7,424 nt of DNA. Source: an uncultured Pseudomonadota bacterium. GTDB lineage: Bacteria; Desulfobacterota_B; Binatia; UBA9968. The notes beneath the pieces were generated by a model. That model had not been told where the DNA came from. It did no database searches and worked only from the letters and a program-made list of their open reading frames with translations. Both the position numbers and the translations under genes were made by a program. Shown in pieces: positions 6,132-7,424 of this stretch; within the stretch, counting starts at the first letter, position 1, and each line of letters begins with the position of its first letter. Where the stretch lies: NCBI GenBank assembly GCA_946478635.1, contig CAMLCX010000233.1, forward strand, positions 1 to 7,424. Direction: 5' to 3'.

Positions 6132-6172
6132 GAACCATTTGAACGGCTTGAACGATTTGAACGGTTTGAACC
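6132..6172. repeat. 9-bp tandem repeat, about 4.5 copies
   Basis: Plus-strand units are GAACCATTT (6132), GAACGGCTT (6141), GAACGATTT (6150), GAACGGTTT (6159) and a partial GAACC (6168). GAAC is invariant and the last two bases are TT in every full unit. On the minus strand the pattern is TTCAA followed by a variable CCG-like end. It fills nearly half of the 94-base gap between the oxygenase stop and the binding-protein start. The period is a multiple of three, so it leaves frames open on both strands (FKP-like on minus, LNG-like on plus), but I do not think it is translated. Confidence 0.8.
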
Positions 6173-6183
6173 AGCTATGCCGC

Positions 6184-7424
6184 TCATCCGTCATTGGGCC
6201 CCATTCCTTCGAATACTTTGTGCCAATCCGCAGCCGCGGGCAAAACTCCTTTGATCGCGCGCAATCGAGAAAAATCAGTACCGCGCCCATCGTAAATCAC
6301 ATGCGGCGGGTCTTTGCCTTCGGCGACGTCACTGACGGCGCGCAGGAGCATTTGGCGCAGCGCGATGATCGTCTTGTCGCTGTAGCCGAGATGCTCTTTT
6401 GTGCGGTCGCACACCGCGCCCATGCTCTCCGTTGCGCAACCGTCCTGCTCGGCCGGATTCACCGCGGCAATTCCCGTAAAGCTCGTGGTTCTCTGTTGCT
6501 CGCGATCCTGCAAATAATTGTTTGCGCCATTTCGCACGCGCCGGAAATCCGCAGTAGTCCAGCTTCGCAACATGGCTCGCTCAGCGTCGGCAAATGGTTT
6601 TTTGCGCATATTGAGGATGTAAAGCCAAGTCGTGTGGTCGTCGATCGGCACCCAAAAACGAAAGCCGCGAATATCATCTGCGTCGAACTTTTCCGTCGGC
6701 GGGCCGGGGACGATGCTGAACGACGGCATGATGTAGGGACTGGTCCGGACATAGATCCCCTCGGCGCCCAGCTTTCTGATGGAGATCGCTCTCATTCCGT
6801 ACGTCGTTTCTTCGGCTTCCAGCGCCGGCGCGCCGTCACGCTTCAAGCGCTCGCCGTTTGCGAGATTGTTATTGTGCAGAAATGAAGTGTGCGAGGAATC
6901 GAAATCCCCCTCGATGCCCTGGAGAAAATTGCACTCGAGGTACGACTTGACCGGACACACTTGCGCTGCGTCGAGGTTCGACCATTCGTAGCGCGGTAAC
7001 AGGGGCTGTCGCTCAGGCGACCCCATATAGGCGAAAACGATTCCGGCAGCCTCTGCGCACGGATACGCGGTGTGCCGCAGCTTCTTTTTGAAGTCGCTGC
7101 CGACCGGCTCGGCCGGCGTCTCCAGGACATTGCCGTTCACGTCGTATTTCCAGCCGTGATAGATGCAGGTCAGGCCGCACTGTTCATTGCGCCCGAAGAA
7201 CAACGAAGTGCCGCGATGCAGGCAATGTTCGCCAAGCAGGCCCACTCCGTTCTTCGAATCTCGGAACGCGACCAGGTCTTCCCCCAGCAGACGCACCCTA
7301 ACCGGCGGACAATCAGGCTCCGGAATCTCCTCGCTCAAGAGCGCGGGGAGCCAGTAGCGGCGCATCAACTCTCCCATGGGAGTTCGAGAGCCGACACGGG
7401 TCAGCAATTCGTTTTCATTTCGCG
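6184..7424 (-). CDS. Rieske non-heme iron aromatic oxygenase, alpha subunit, phthalate-dioxygenase-like (5' partial)
   Basis: At least 412 residues of a ring-hydroxylating oxygenase alpha subunit; the N-terminus lies beyond the right edge. Numbering from the first complete codon (7422): the TPMGELMRRYWLPALL segment (14-29) is typical of the phthalate 4,5-dioxygenase-like group. The Rieske [2Fe-2S] site is Cys67-X-His69 and Cys86-X2-His89 with 16 residues between. The mononuclear iron site is in QGIEGDFDSSHTSFLH, with Asp175, His178 and His183; Asp327 in the AEQDG segment is a candidate third ligand. ESMG-X3-DRTKEHLG near residues 333-346 is also family-typical. These enzymes use O2 and electrons from a separate reductase to hydroxylate or demethylate aromatic substrates; no reductase or beta subunit is visible. 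A TTG at 7407 is not the start: the codons before it read RNENE, continuing the family-like ENELLTRVG stretch. Confidence 0.92.
   Translation of the reverse strand, partial: RNENELLTRVGSRTPMGELMRRYWLPALLSEEIPEPDCPPVRVRLLGEDLVAFRDSKNGVGLLGEHCLHRGTSLFFGRNEQCGLTCIYHGWKYDVNGNVLETPAEPVGSDFKKKLRHTAYPCAEAAGIVFAYMGSPERQPLLPRYEWSNLDAAQVCPVKSYLECNFLQGIEGDFDSSHTSFLHNNNLANGERLKRDGAPALEAEETTYGMRAISIRKLGAEGIYVRTSPYIMPSFSIVPGPPTEKFDADDIRGFRFWVPIDDHTTWLYILNMRKKPFADAERAMLRSWTTADFRRVRNGANNYLQDREQQRTTSFTGIAAVNPAEQDGCATESMGAVCDRTKEHLGYSDKTIIALRQMLLRAVSDVAEGKDPPHVIYDGRGTDFSRLRAIKGVLPAAADWHKVFEGMGPNDG

Noticed and set aside
6090..6290. 67-residue N-terminal extension of the third binding protein
   Set aside because: It overlaps the oxygenase gene by more than 100 bases and would put a low-complexity tract ahead of a typical signal peptide.
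5938..6885. 315-residue plus-strand open frame with an LNGLNDLNGLN tract
   Set aside because: It is antisense to both the third binding protein and the Rieske gene; the leucine-asparagine tract is simply the 9-bp repeat read in frame.
1..7424. Mobile element, CRISPR array, tRNA or rRNA
   Set aside because: No transposase or integrase motifs, spaced identical repeats, cloverleaf or rRNA-like stretches were seen on either strand.

Overview
The window looks like a piece of a chromosome from a free-living bacterium rich in solute-binding proteins. Base composition is moderately GC-rich (by eye high 50s percent in genes, lower in the 144-582 gap). Three different periplasmic solute-binding proteins of the NMT1/THI5 (SsuA/TauA-like) type sit beside a Rieske ring-hydroxylating oxygenase, an amidohydrolase and a secreted alpha/beta hydrolase. 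From general familiarity, this gene style is common in uncultured soil or sediment lineages related to the former Deltaproteobacteria, Tectomicrobia and Rokubacteria, and in some Betaproteobacteria. The sequence alone does not decide between them. I saw no rRNA, tRNA, CRISPR array, transposase, integrase or phage gene.

Layout. (1) 1-143, minus strand: the first 47 codons of a membrane-anchored or exported protein that runs off the left edge, preceded by a near-perfect Shine-Dalgarno. (2) 144-582: a divergent, gene-free control region with several short inverted repeats and weak promoter-like matches. (3) 583-5008, plus strand: a compact four-gene run (solute-binding protein, amidohydrolase, secreted S33-type alpha/beta hydrolase, second solute-binding protein) with gaps of about 42, 31 and 30 bases, probably one operon. 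A GC-rich hairpin with a GUGA tetraloop at the end of the first gene may act as a partial terminator or mRNA stabiliser. (4) 5009-5042: a 34-base convergent junction with a possible weak terminator for the minus-strand genes. (5) 7424-5043, minus strand: a Rieske oxygenase alpha subunit (its 5' end lies outside the window) followed by a third solute-binding protein. A 4.5-copy 9-bp tandem repeat lies in the 94-base gap between them.

How the genes may work together. This is inference. The three binding proteins would capture small organic molecules in the periplasm. The secreted hydrolase could release such molecules from an ester, amide or peptide precursor outside the cytoplasm. The amidohydrolase and the Rieske oxygenase would act on imported compounds in the cytoplasm, opening lactones or amides and hydroxylating or demethylating aromatic rings. 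No ABC permease, ATPase, oxygenase reductase or regulator is present, so the binding proteins are orphans here and must use partners encoded elsewhere. No fully new system is evident. The most unusual points are the density of orphan binding proteins paired with degradative enzymes, the Gln in place of the first metal-site His of the amidohydrolase, the hairpin at 1563-1580, and the 9-bp repeat array.
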